64,000 nucleotides of DNA from Paratinospora sagittata (Eukaryota > Streptophyta > Magnoliopsida > Ranunculales > Menispermaceae): contig CM069608.1 in assembly GCA_035771175.1 (NCBI GenBank), positions 15,671,519 to 15,735,518 on the forward strand, written 5' to 3'. The translations under genes and the position numbers were made by a program. Positions 45,839-57,418 of the stretch are shown here, one piece after another (within the stretch, counting starts at the first letter, position 1; every line of letters starts with the position of its first letter). Below the pieces are notes generated by a model. The model did no database searches. It was not told the origin of the DNA and saw only the letters and a list, made by a program, of their open reading frames with translations.

Positions 45839-46499
45839 ACCGGTTTGTTCTTTACTCATAAGAAGATTCTTAGTGGAGTTTGGACAAATCTTAACTGAGG
45901 AGGTTAGATAGTAGATGTAGGCGAGGCCGAACCACTATAAATCATGTTGGTACTGTCTTTTTTACTATCCTTGTGTTTATTTGCTATACTTTATTTAATC
46001 TACTTTTCAATATTTCTTACATTTAAAAGAAATGTTAAAATCTGCTAAGTGTCCAATTCACCCCCTCTCGGACACATCTGGGCCAACAAAAACATCTTTC
46101 ATATTTCTCAAATTACTAAGATTTTGCTTAGTGTCTCTAAATTTGTGCGAGACAACAAGGTCTACTTTGAGTTTCATCCTAATTCATGTCTTGTGAAGGA
46201 TCAAGCTATAAAAAAGGTGCTTCTTCAAGGTGTCCTTAGGAATGGACTCTATGTTTTTCGTCTTCTACTTCAGTCTTCATGCTCCTCATCTATGTCTATT
46301 CTATCATCTTCATTGCACAGCTCATCCTCAAGTCTTACCAAAGGTACATGTTCTTCAAATGTCAGTACAGTGCTAGATTCAAAAATGACTTGTGAAACAG
46401 CTTCTCCATCTGCCAATGTCAATGTTTCTTCTTCTGATTTTGGTTCTTGTATTACTGCTGGTCCTGTTAACACAGCAGTTGGTTTGAATACTAATAACG

Positions 46500-47200
46500 T
46501 TGCTTTTTTTGTGGCATTTAAGACTAGGACATCCTTCTCCTATGGTCGTTCATAGTATATTGAATAAATGCAATATATTCATTCCCATGTCATTTTCATT
46601 TCTATGCAATGCTTGTCAATTGGATAAATCCCACAAACAATCATTTTCTTTGTCAACTACTACTTACACTAAACTTCTTGAGTTAATTGTGGGTGATGTT
46701 TGGGGTCCATCACCTATTACTTCCTCCAATGGCTATAAGTATTATGTGAGTTTCTTGGATGAATACACTAGATATACTTGGTTGTTTCCTATCCACACTA
46801 AGGTTGATGTTTACAAAACTTTTATACAATTCAAAGCAAAGGTTGAATTATATTTTTCTTATAAAATTAAAGTTTTCCAATTTGACAATGGTCGAGAGTT
46901 TCTTGTTTTGGCTCATTTTCTTGCTGATAATGAGATTCATTTTTGACACAGTTGTCCTTACATACATGAACAAAATGGGCTTATTGAATGAAAGCATAGG
47001 CCTGTGATGGTAACCAAACTTAGCTTACTAGCTCAAGCTTCTATGCCCCTAAAGTATTGGGATGAGGCATTCCTCACAGCTGTTTATCTCACAAATCGAA
47101 TGCCTACTAACGTACTTTGTGACATGTCTCATTACAATTGTCTATATGGTGTGCATCCACATTATGTGCATTTGCGTGAGTTTGGATGCCTTGTTTAACC
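46500..47200 (+). pseudogene. Integrase of the outer copia element
   Basis: The pre-integrase motif LWHLRLGHPS...CNACQLDKSHKQSF (about 46,509-46,640) has the HHCC ligands. The core follows: GDVWGPSP (first Asp), FQFDNGREF (second Asp), and after a frameshift and a TGA, the third site EQNGLIE with its glutamate (about 46,968-46,988). LTNRMPTNVL and REFGCLV complete the core. One frameshift (about 46,945) and stops make it non-functional although all three catalytic residues are present. Confidence 0.85.
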
Positions 47201-48207
47201 GAATCTACAGCCTTTCAAAAACACAAGCTAGAATTTCGAAGTTCTTCATGTACTTTCACTGTCTATTGTTCTCAATATAAGGGGTATAGGTGTCTCAGAA
47301 GTGATGGCAAGGTGTTGGTAACAAGGCATGTTGTGTTTCATGAGACTTCATTTCCTTTTGCTAATAATATAGCAAGGTCTCATGCACTCAGGCCTTTTAC
47401 TTGTGTATCTTCTTCTATTTCTTTGTTTTCTCATGTTATGAGCCATGTAGTACTACCTGGTGATGATGGATCTACTTCAGTTCAACTCTTAGTTTTTCCT
47501 CAGCCTGTTGCCACAATAGTTATTCCACCTGTTGCAACAACAGTTCATCCACCTGTTGACACAACAAGTAGCCCAACTCAAAGTCTACACCTAATAACTT
47601 TGTTGCAGCAACTACTACTCCTTGTGCTCAAAGTCATCCTAGTGATCAAAGCCAACCTCCCTCTTCCCTTGCTAATACACATTTTATGGTTACTAGATCA
47701 AAGGCATGAGTGTTTAAGCCCAAAGTCTGGACTGCTACATTGGATGATTCTGAACCAACTACAGTTAAAAAAGTTTTGTCTAATCTTAATTGGGTTCAAG
47801 CTATGCAAGAGGAATTTCGAGCTTTGCAACTTAATCATACCTGGGATTTGGTTTCAGCTCCATCAGGTAGAAAGACCATGGGCTGTAAATGGGTGTTTAA
47901 ATTCAAGAGAAATCATGATGGCTCATTTCTTAAGCATAAAGCTAAGCTTGTGGCCAAAGTGTTCCATCAGGTTAAAGGTTTTGATTTCTCAGAAACCTTT
48001 AGCCCAGTCATTAAATAGAGTACCATTCGTGTTATCCTTTCAATTATAGTAACTAAAGGTTGGGCACTTCGTCAATTGGACATTAATAATGCATTTTTGA
48101 ATGGTGCACTTGAGAAGGTAGCCTATATGGTTCAACCTCTTGGATTTGAGGATCCAAATCATCCTCATTTGGTGTGTAAGTTGAACAAGTCTCTCTATGG
48201 TCTTAAG
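47201..48207 (+). pseudogene. Reverse transcriptase, N-terminal part, outer copia element
   Basis: After a variable proline/threonine-rich linker (about 47,300-47,700) comes WTATLDDSEPTTVKKVLSNLNWVQAM, WDLVSAPSGRKTMGCKWVFKFKRN, AKLVAK and the motif A region LRQLDINNAFLNGALEK, ending at LNKSLYGLKQ (48,210). A TAG at 48,016 interrupts it. The solo LTR at 48,213 then splits the gene; it resumes at 60,367. Confidence 0.85.
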
Positions 48208-48749
48208 CAGGCCGTCACGACCCACTATCTGTGACGTCATGACCGGCGCAGAACCCCAGGTATATCCTCCCTCGATATATACGGCGTCCCGTAAGCCTCA
48301 TCTAACACACACAATCCCAATAAACAACATCAAACACATGGACATAAGCAAGATCATCAATATAAGAATACATTTCCAAAAATGACAACCATAATTTTTT
48401 TTTTCCTAAGTCCATAATGTCCAAAATATACAGAATCATACTTAACCATAAATACAACCCATCTAAGTGTTAAATATAAGCATTAGGTATTATACAATAC
48501 AAATTATCAAAATGTGAAAAAGTACTAAAATACCTACATCAACAAAATACAGGGAAATGCTCCGCAGCTAAGCTTTCCCCTTCTCCTTCGTATTCAAACT
48601 TGAAATGATAAGGATGAGAAGTGAGCTACAACAAGCTCAGTGAATGTTCTCTACAAGTGGCAACATATATATGCATTTAAATAAAACATTGCAAGATCAT
48701 TAAAATAGTTTAAGTATCATGTGATATACAAGATTACATACATGCCAAA

Positions 48750-49627
48750 TGTTGGACCATATACCGAGCATAAGACACGTCAGCCATATTAATCTGGCCC
48801 AGTAAGACGTAGCACATATCAAGTAGATATACCGACCTGTCATGTTCTGGATAGGCGAGACCGATCTGCCTAATCGGGCACACAGCCCGAGCCTATGGTC
48901 TGTCCTATCGACCAGATGAATGTCACAGTCACAATACATGGAAGGTCGACAACAAAAGGTCTGCAAATCCAGATCGGTATATCCTATCGATGATTATCGA
49001 CCACTATATACCTACCTTATGACAGACCAAATCTTCATTACCAAGTGGCTAGAATGAGAGACTACAGATCGGCATACCGACCTGTAGTGATTTTTGACTC
49101 CGGAATGGATGACGACGGAATGCCCTATCAGATAGGAATAAGGCGTGATCCATTGCGACAAGTTTGGGATTTACTCCTAATCCGACTCTGATAAAGCCAG
49201 ATACTCTACCAGTTCGACTAGAAGGCTGATAAGTCATCCTAATCCTATGAGGATCAGACCAAATCCTACCAGGATTCAGATATGTTCTCCCAACACAAGT
49301 TGGATTCCCGATTTTACAACAACACTACGACAAGGCCAAAGACCTCAAGCTCTATCTATAAAAAGACCCTAACCCCTAAGGGGAAGGTAAGCAACTCTAA
49401 GCCATTCTCGACTAAGTTTAGTATTACGCAGTTCTGAACAAACTTAGGCATCAGAGGGTCTTTGGCCGACACCACACCGGCGTTCCTTACGATAACCTGC
49501 ATACTCTTGTTTTCCCTCTTTCAGATAACCAACCTCCGGTGATTTCTCCAGCACTCTGACAAGTTTCAGATCAGCATCTTCCCTCCACCTCATCATCTAC
49601 TGGTGTTGGTCAAATTTTGCACCAACA
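48750..49627 (+). repeat. 5' LTR of the Tat element (878 bp)
   Basis: It starts TGTTGGACCATATACCG and ends TTGCACCAACA. It contains a TATA box (TCTATAAAAAG, 49,355-49,365). It is longer than the 3' copy because the 3' copy has lost about 75 bp near its end and about 25 bp in the middle. Confidence 0.92.
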
Positions 49628-49629
49628 TT

Positions 49630-49647
49630 TGGCGTCGTCTGCGGGGA
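49630..49647 (+). promoter_or_regulatory. Primer-binding site (tRNA-Asp-like)
   Basis: TGGCGTCGTCTGCGGGGA lies two bases after the 5' LTR. It resembles the tRNA-Asp-type site (TGGCGCCGTTGCCGGGGA) used by many Tat/Athila elements, with a few differences. Confidence 0.7.
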
Positions 49648-49953
49648 TTGACATTGCAAGTTAAGAACAACTCTGGCGTCATGAGTCAAGAGGCAGAAAT
49701 ACTAGTTAAGGTGTAGCACGCTGGAAGCACCCCAAAAACAAAGGGGGAGACCACCGAAAAAGCAGTTAAAGAATTCTGCTAAAAAATCGAGGTTTATTGC
49801 TATAGAGAAGAACTTAGAAAAAATGACTCAAAAAGTCTTGGAGCAGCAACGGATGTTGAGGGAAGTACTCCCTTTACAACCACTTTATAGTCACCTACCA
49901 CGTCCCAGCCCTCAACCCTAGAGGAGAGGGGAGAGGAGAGTAGGTGCCGAAGT

Positions 49954-50864
49954 GTGACCTCGAAGAAGAGGTTGGTACCCGGAAAACTCCCTCACAATTG
50001 TAAGTCTTTATCTGCTAAAGACTTGCGTCACTCGCTCAACGCCAAGAAAAGTCACAACTCAGTTTTCTCCCTGATCAGGTCGACTCTTCAGCGATTGACA
50101 AAACCAACCTCTCACAGGTCGGTATCTAAACAAGAAGTTGTGGTAGGAAAGCTTGGTTCAGAGAGATTGGTACCGAGAAGGCCTTACGGATCAGAACACT
50201 CTGAAACAACTAGGTTTGCACCTCAGCACTACCACGAGTATAATGAACTCTCTTCTCCTTTTATTGAGGATATACTCCAGACATTGCTACCAAAGAACGT
50301 CAAGACCGCAAATGTCAGGATGTGCAAAGGGAAGGTAGACCCCAGGGAGCACATTGAGAACTACAAGTCCTGGATGGAATTTAAAGGCTACGATGACACT
50401 ACTATGTGCAAGGGCTTTCAGATCACCCTTAGCAGACTTGCTTGGAAGTGGTACCGAAAACTCAAAACCTGTTCTATATGTTCTTTTGGGCACTTAGCTC
50501 ACAAGTTCATGAACCACTTTGCTGGGAAGAAGAAAAGGGAAAAACGTGTGAATAGTTTGCTAGGCATCAAGCAAAAGAAAGCGAAACCTTGAAGGAGTAC
50601 CTCGGTCGCTTCAATGATGTACGAGTCGATGTAGACGACTGCGACGATAAAACGGCGATCACCGTCTTCCTCACAGGGTTAAGGCCCGGGAAGTTCCAAT
50701 ATTCCCTTGGAAAAAAGAAGGCCCAAAGCTACGAAAAGATCCTTGACAGAGTAGAAAAATACATCAATGCCAACGAGAAAACTGATGCAAAACAAATGGC
50801 AGACGAGTCCCTGAAAAGCTCGAAGAAAGATAACGAGAGGAAAAGGGAAAATTATTCAAAATGA
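49954..50864 (+). pseudogene. gag of the Tat element
   Basis: The first frame (49,954-50,592) carries the Tat-type gag signature SSPFIEDILQTLLPKNVK, then GKVDPREHIENYKSWMEF, MCKGFQITLSRLAWKWYRKL and HLAHKFMNHFAGKK. After a frameshift near 50,590 it continues with KEYLGRFNDVRVDV and AITVFLTGLRPGKFQYSL. A CCHC knuckle was not clearly seen; the region 50,865-51,200 is degraded. Confidence 0.8.
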
Positions 50865-51270
50865 GGACAACAGAGGCTGAAAAACATCGAATGCTGGCAG
50901 CCGGGATCAGAGGAGTAACAAAGTACCTCAAAACGTATACTCCAACTACACGCCTCTTACTACTTCACGAGAGCAGGTCCTCTTGGAGATCCAGAATAGA
51001 GAGTACATCTGATGGCCTCGAAAGTTGAAAACTCTCGTGGAACAACGGGATAAGAAGAAATACTACCGGTACCATTGAGACCACGATCACGATACTGACC
51101 AATGCTACGATCTCAAGCAGGAGATCGAAACCCTAACCCACAAAGGTCATCTGAGGGAGTTCGTGAAGAATTCCAACCGGCAGAGGACTCCGAAAGATAA
51201 CCAAACTGGGCCAGTTGGCTAGATAAGAACAATCTTTGGTGGAGACCAGATCGGTACCTCGAACAGGGCA

Positions 51271-51999
51271 ATGAAGGCATATGTCCGGGAGTCAAGGTCA
51301 GAAGTCATGAACCTTGGGTACCGACCTGAGAAACAGAAGCGAGTCGACTTGACAATTACCTTCACCGAGGAGGAAGCTCAAGATATACTTCGACCACACG
51401 CCGACGCTTTAGTGGTCACGATGACCGTGGGCAACTACGAAATTCGTCGAATGCTGGTCGATAACGGTAGCTCGACAGATATTCTCTACTGGTCGGCGTT
51501 TGAAAAAACTAGGACTGACCAAGGATCAACTGAGCCCGGTAGATGTCCCTCTGATTAGCTTCACCAGAAACAACATTATGCCGGAAGGACGGATAACCCT
51601 ACCAGTAACAGTCGGTGACTCTTCATGACTAGTTTTTTGGTAGTAAAGTGTCCTACAGTCTACAACGCCATCATAGGACGACCACTCCTCAATAACCTAA
51701 GGGCGGCTGTATCAACTTACCATTTGGCTCTAAAGTTCCCAGGAGAACGAGGCATCGGTGTAGTACGGGGCAGCCATAAAGAGTCACGAGATTGCTATGT
51801 CACGGCTGTGAAGAAGAAGATGGGACATGAGGAAAGTCTCAAATTTACAGAGGAGCAACTAATGCTCCTAGAGCATCCAGCCAATTCCGACCTCGACCCC
51901 AAGGAAGAGGTGTCAGGGCTCGAACCCCAGGATGAATGGGCTGAGGTGCAGTTCAGAGAAGATCCAGCTAGGATTGTCATGATCGGTACGGGCTGCTGA
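51271..51999 (+). pseudogene. Protease and linker of the Tat element
   Basis: ITFTEEEAQDILRPHADALVVTMTVGNYEIRRMLVDNGSSTDIL carries the retropepsin site as VDNGSS, where VDGGSS/VDTGSS is common. After a frameshift near 51,560 the frame continues with VVKCPTVYNAIIGRPLLNNLRA, typical of this family. It ends with ARIVMIGTG, where the frame jumps straight into the middle of reverse transcriptase. Confidence 0.8.
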
Positions 52000-52004
52000 G
52001 CTTC

Positions 52005-52427
52005 ATGGACACGTATTCAGGGTACAACCAGATTGTGATGAGCCGCAGAGATGAAGAGAAGACGACCTTCATTATAGACCGAGGTCTGTATTGCTACAAG
52101 GTAATGCCTTTCGACTTGAAAAATGATGGAGCTACTTATCAAAGACTGGTTAACAGCATGTTCGCCGAAAAAATTGGAGTGAACATGAAAGTCTACGTTG
52201 ATGACATGCTGGTCAAAAGTGTTGAGTCGGCAGTTCATCCTACCGACCTGAAAGAAGTGTTCACGATACTGAGAAAGTATCACATGAAGCTCAACCCAAC
52301 AAAGTGCACATTTGGAGTGAGCTCTGGTAAATTCCTGGGATTCCTCATTAATCAGAGAGGAATCGAAGCCAACCCCGACAAGATCCAGGCTTTGGTCGAC
52401 ATGCGATCACTCCGCACTGTGAAATAA
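52005..52427 (+). pseudogene. Reverse transcriptase of the Tat element, N-terminus deleted
   Basis: The frame begins at FMDTYSGYNQIVM (motif A) and contains the catalytic VYVDDMLVKS and KCTFGVSSGKFLGFLINQRGIEANPDKI. The segments normally found before motif A are absent, so 600-700 bases are probably missing at about 51,990-52,004. A stop follows at 52,425. Confidence 0.85.
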
Positions 52428-53415
52428 GTCTAGAGGCTCACTGGGTGCATAGCCGCACTGAGCAGCTTCATCTCCAAGTCCACAAACAGATGCCTTCCGT
52501 TCTTCAAGTTGATTAAGAAAAAGGCAATGGAGTAGACCCCGGAGTGTGAGAAGGCCTTTCAAGAGCTAAAGGCTTACCTAGGTCAGACTCATCTGCTCTT
52601 GAAACCCCTTCAGGGAGAACAACTCTTCTTATACCTAGCAGCTGTTAGTTCAGCCCTGGTCAGAGAAGAGCTAGGAAGCTAGAAGGCGGTCTACTACACC
52701 AGCAAGTCTTTGCTCGAAGCAGAGACGAGATATCCAGAGATTGAGAAGCTGGCACTAGCACTCCTCACTAAGCTCGGAAGCTGAAACCTTACTTCCAGGC
52801 TCACACCATAATCATTCTCACCAAACACCTACTGAGACAAGTGCTCCTGAGGCCGGAAACATCTGGATGGTTGACTAAGTGGGCCATTGAGTTGAGTGAA
52901 TTCGACATCTAGTACCGACCTCACACAGCTATGAAGGGGCAAACATTGACTAATTTTTTGTCTGAGTTGCCTCAGATATGTCCAACCACCCACCAGGTCC
53001 CTGAAGAAGCTTGGAAGTTGTTCGTCGATGGCTCTTCCTGCAAGTAGGGATGTAGAGTCAGAATAGTACTCATCTCCTCCAGAGGTGAGAAACATTTGCG
53101 TGCTCTTTGCTTCGATTTTCCAGCATCCAATAATGAAGCAGAGTACGAAGCACTTCTGGCTGGCTTGCGACTTGCTCTCAGCTGAGGGGTGAAAAAGTTG
53201 CTCGTTCATTGCGACTCCTAGCTCGTCACTTCAAAGTATCAGGCCAAGGAAGACAGAATGCAAGCATATCTGAAAGAAGTACTGACCCTGCTAGGAATGT
53301 TCAAGGAGTATGAATTAACGCAGGTGTTGAGAATAGAAAATACCTTGGCCGATGCACTTTCCAAGTTGGAATTCCTACCCGAAAGGAGTATCGAAAAACT
53401 GAGTACCGACCAATA
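52428..53415 (+). pseudogene. Two RNase H domains of the Tat element
   Basis: The first, about 52,540-52,790, reads CEKAFQELKAYLG, LLLKPLQGEQLFLYLAA and YYTSKSLLEAETRYPEIEKLALAL. The second, about 52,996-53,400, reads WKLFVDGSS, PASNNEAEYEALLAGLRLAL and EYELTQVLRIENTLADALSKLE. A dual RNase H is a Tat hallmark. Several stops (in place of tryptophan or glutamine) and frameshifts disable both. Confidence 0.8.
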
Positions 53416-53446
53416 GGTCGACATACTTAGCCAGAACCCATCGTGG

Positions 53447-54556
53447 ATGGACCCGATCGAAGATTTTATACGAATTGGAAACCTTCCCGAGGACAAGATC
53501 AAAGTAAGGAAAGTGCAAAGACAAGCTGCTAGATATTCCGTAATAGACAATCAGCTCTATAGGCGCAACTTCTCTATGCCTACGGGAGGAGCAAACATGA
53601 CTAGTTCTAGAGGAGATTCCTGTAGGTGTATGTGGTAACCATTCGGGTGGAAGGACTCTCGCATACAAGGTCCTTCGCTAGGGCTATTATTGGCTAACAA
53701 TCCACAAAAAACGCCATAAGGATAGCTCAAAAGTGCGACAGTTTCCAAAGACATGGAACAAACATCCGAGCTCCGGCGAAAAATCTTTTTCCAATACAGG
53801 GCCCATGGCCTTTTGCTTAGTGGGGGTGGACCTGATAGGACCTTTACAGACCTATAAAGGTCAGGTCAAGTTTGCAATTGTAACTGTTGACTACTTTACC
53901 AAGTGGATAGAGGCCGAATCGTTAGTAACAATTATTGAGCAGAAGACCATGCGCTTCATTTGGCAATCGATTGTGTGCCGTTTTGGTGTCTTGTACGCCA
54001 TCATATCCGACAACAACAAACAATTTGACAATGCAAGGTTTCGATTATTCTGTGAGGACCTCGATATTCGACATTTCTTTTCTACTCCAGCCCATCCTCA
54101 AGCTAATGGTCAGATGGAAGTCGTGAACAAAATTATCAAGCACACATTGAAAACCAGGCTCGAGGAAAAGAAATGAATGTGGGCTGAGGACATGCATCAA
54201 GTCTTGTGCTCATTCCGCACCACCTCTCGAACAACCACAGTAGAAACACCATTCTCCCTAGCTTTCGGAATGGAGGCCGTCATATCAGTGGAAGCCGGGA
54301 TATCGACCTTGAGGATGTTTTACTTCGACAAAGCCAGGAACATGGAAGCCTAGCGCACCGACCTAGATCTACTCGAAGAAAGAAGAGAACAAACACAACT
54401 CAGGTTAATTGCATACCAGCAGAGGATCTCAAAGTACTACAATGCCAAAGTGAAGCACATAAGCTTCAAAGTTGGCAACTTAGTGTTAAGGAAGGTCATG
54501 CTGGAGCAGGCACCCTCGGTCCCAACTGGGAAGGGCCTTACAAGAATTCCTAAGCC
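53447..54556 (+). pseudogene. Integrase of the Tat element
   Basis: After a degraded zinc-binding part (53,570-53,780) the catalytic core shows VGVDLIGPLQTYKGQVKFAIV (first Asp), AIISDNNKQFDN (second Asp) and HPQANGQMEVVNK (Glu). The C-terminal part continues after a stop at 54,174: FRTTSRTTTVETPFSLAFGMEAV, then YNAKVKHISFKVGNLVLRKV. The three catalytic residues remain but the frame is broken. Confidence 0.85.
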
Positions 54557-55530
54557 TTGGAATGCAGAACATCTCAAGAAGTATTACCAGTAAGCATTTA
54601 ACAGTAGTAGTAGCAATTCAGTAGTTATGTTACAGAATTTGCCGAGGTGTCGGTTACCTCTAGGTTTATTTTTAGATTTCTACAAGTGTTTGTTCGAGAT
54701 TTTTCTACAATAACCAAAAGTTTTTCCTTCTACAAATTTGCGTCTACGATCTACAAATAAAAGTGCCTTGGGACTACCGACCAGATCGGAAGCCACCGAG
54801 AAGAAGGGTCCTGGCCCTAGAATGCCTTGGGGGTACCGAGTTTTAGCTACGTACCTACCCAGAAGATGATCACAGTCAAAAGTGCCTTGGGGTATTGCCC
54901 CAGAAGGGCAGACACTACCGAGAAGAGGGGTCAATGACCCTTGAAGTGCTTTGAAGCGGCGATCAAACCGCTACCGAGAAGAGAACTTAATTGTTCAAAG
55001 CGAAAGAGAGAGTCAAACATGGTCTACTGACCTCAATTCGCAAGAACACTTAAGGAAAATAAGTAAAGAGGTCGACAGAAAAAAGATCCACCGACCTGCA
55101 GGACCCAGCAAATACTTAGAGAAACTAAGTAAAGACAAAATCTTTGGATAAAAGCTAAGTACAAAAGAATGCAAGAAGATCAGGTCTAAGCAAAATGGAC
55201 ATTTCATTAATATGGAAGTAGAGTACAAAGAGGAACAGAGGATTACTAGGGCACGCAGGCCCCTTACAAAAAAAACACTGCCGAGACTAAAAGAAGACAT
55301 CTATGACTCTGGACCGGTCGAATGGTGCAGGATCTCAATCAAACTGACTGGCTCGTTGTCATTGTCAGCCCGACATGTCTCATCCTTGGAGTCGACAGTT
55401 TGAGGCTGTTGGGATGATGTCCCCAGAACTGCGGGGGTAGCACCAGCAGGTGGCTTCTCGGACGATGGCCCCAAAATAATGGGTGTAGCACCCGTTAGGG
55501 ACCACAGAGGAAGAGCATATCGGTAACAAA
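54557..55530 (+). other. 3' spacer of the Tat element
   Basis: A non-coding stretch between integrase and the antisense ORF. It repeats phrases such as GTGCCTTGGG and TACCGAGAAGA (about 54,762-54,975). Confidence 0.6.
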
Positions 55531-55535
55531 ATGAA

Positions 55536-57033
55536 TTAAATAAGCTGACTCACCTCCACTGGCTCCAAATCGCACCTTCTTGCCAGACCCTGGTCGGTAG
55601 GAGCAGAGGACTTTGACTTGGCCCCCATCGACCTTGTCTCCCGAGCAGGAGTGCTCACCTGCTTGGAAGAGGATGCTGGAGCTTTCCCCTTCAAATCCAA
55701 AGTCTTCTTCAGGGCGCTGCTCGGCGATCTCCCTGCCAGCCCCTGAGCGGCAGTTGCTCGCTCAACAGAGAGGTCATTTAGCATCGATGGGTCGATAGTA
55801 TACCGACCAACAACAACTTTCTTGGGTGCCATCTCTTCAGATCTGTTTGTTTTTTTTTTCTTCCCTTTCTTGGCGGTAGAACCGAGAGTAGAAAAACCTA
55901 CATTACAAACACAACGTCTTAGCTCGGAACCTATAAAACTAAGAGGCACAAAATCAATACATAATAAGCTAAACTTACGTCCTGAGAAAACTTTCTTCTG
56001 TTTGATAATAACACCTCGGTATAGCCTCTCGGGAGTCAAAATCACTTTGTACCTCCCATTTATAAAGGGAAGCCGATAGATTTCGTCAACACGAGAGAAG
56101 TTGAATTCTTCATCCCTACTCGATTTTTCCCAAGTACCTGTCAAAAACAACGAAAAATATGAGTCTCTACCGAGCAAGAATAAGATAAGAGATAAAGATA
56201 AGGTATGGAGGGAAGCTCAATACTTGATTTCCTAAAAGTGGCTGGTACGCAAGCTTGCTCTGCCCAAGGCCTCGATGCAAAATAACCACTTGTCTTTCCA
56301 GGATGTATTGGAAGTTGGGTTCTCGGTGATCAGGGGTTGGCTTTCTTTGGCACCCTGATGAGCCGATGCATAATACCACCCACTACATCTCGGGTGAGAT
56401 TTTAGTTGGTATATGAGGGCAAAGTCTTGAAAGTCAAATTCTGGCCACTTTCTCTACTTCCTGAGCACAAGGCAGCTCAGAATGGCCCTCCACACATTGG
56501 GATTGAGCTGAGCAGGGGCAACCTTATATGGCCGAGCAGGCGACATATGGGTATCTTGAGAGGCAGGGTCAATCCATCCTCAAAGAGGTTGGTGTACATG
56601 GCAACCTCTCCTTTCTTAAGGTGGCTAGCTCGGTCCCCAAGAGCAGGCGCCCTCAAACCTATACGATTTAGTATACCGACCACTTTCCTCAACTGAGCAA
56701 GGTGGTGTTCTTTTATCTTGGAAAGAACACGATCTACCGAGTAAAAGATATCACCTACCCTGGCGTCTTCGGGCTCAGGGGATACGTGTACCCGACCTAA
56801 TGTACTAGGCTCAGTACTACTGAGCCTACTCTGGGACCTATCAACTAACAGAGGTACAACGTCAAGCACCACATCATCCTCCTTGGAGTCCTCAAAAGAG
56901 GATAGGACTACTGCACTCCCTCAGACCTGAGGGTCAGCCCTAACTATATCTTCTGGGAAGAGGTCCTCGTAGGAAACCTTCATGAAGAGAAAACTCTCTG
57001 GTCGGTAGGAGGATTTATGCTAGAGGAAGCCAT
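55536..57033 (-). pseudogene. Antisense ORF of the Tat element (gypsy-type transposon domain)
   Basis: Opposite to gag-pol, the minus strand starts near ATG 57,033 (MASSSINPPTDQ). After a frameshift it gives SVDRVLSKIKEHHLAQLRKVV and LKKGEVAMYTNLFEDGLTLPLKIPICRLL, which resembles the domain found in antisense ORFs of Tat-like elements (Pfam 'putative gypsy type transposon'). It continues in pieces to GTWEKSSRDEEFNFSRVDEIYRLPF, and last to a lysine/serine-rich end with MAPKKVVVGRYTIDP. A GGAC/GTAAGT...TTTTATAG/GT stretch (about 55,930-55,982) looks like a small intron, so it may have been spliced. Its function is unknown. Confidence 0.6.
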
Positions 57034-57418
57034 CTAAACAACCTAAGGGTTATGCTTACACACTACCTAGCAGAAAGACAAAGGAAAAGATCGGAGAAAA
57101 GAGTTACTGCGTAAGAATGGAAGACCAGGATAACCAAGTAAGCGATTACCGATCTCTCAGAACGCAGTTGATGAACGAAGAGCAAATGACCAGTTCTCTA
57201 TTTCTAGGCAAACGACCTGTAAGACGCAATTATGAGCATGAATCCCTAGGCAAAATCAACTGCCCACAGTCAAAGGACATGCAGTGGCGGCCGTGCTATC
57301 AGGCAGCCCGCGTCCGCGTAGTTTTCGGAGCACAATTGTCACAAGCATTAAATGGCTCGGTATTTGGAGTTTCATCTAACCTCCAAGCAATTAGTCTTGC
57401 TTGGAGCTTGGGGGTAAC

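Larger units (their letters stand above)
44436..46088 (+). mobile_element. Solo LTR (1653 bp), copia-type
   Basis: It begins TGTTGAACCAATTATCC and ends TCTGGGCCAACA, with the perfect duplication AAAAC (44,431-44,435 and 46,089-46,093). Copia protein is continuous across it. The AATTCACCCCCTCTCGG phrase just before the end resembles LTR ends of SIRE/Maximus-type copia elements; the lineage is inference. A relative starts at 62,255. It contains two internal repeat arrays and a TATA box (TCTATATATATGC, about 45,294-45,306). No coding domain is present. Confidence 0.85.
41561..46499 (+). pseudogene. Protease region of the outer copia element, split twice
   Basis: The protease piece WFPDIGATDHCTPDG (about 41,580-41,625) has DIGA where DTGA/DSGA is usual. 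The frame reaches KLYVS at 41,677, resumes after the first inserted LTR with VGNDTGLRISFVGSNIV (44,353-44,400), and resumes after the second with FHISQITKILLSVSKFVRDNKVYFEFHPNSC (46,097-46,190) up to VLLQGVLRNGLYVF. A serine-rich, non-conserved stretch follows. The junctions join the canonical copia order without loss. Confidence 0.8.

Noticed and set aside
54680..55300. Short open frames on both strands downstream of integrase
   Set aside because: They cover repeated spacer phrases of the Tat element and show no domain.
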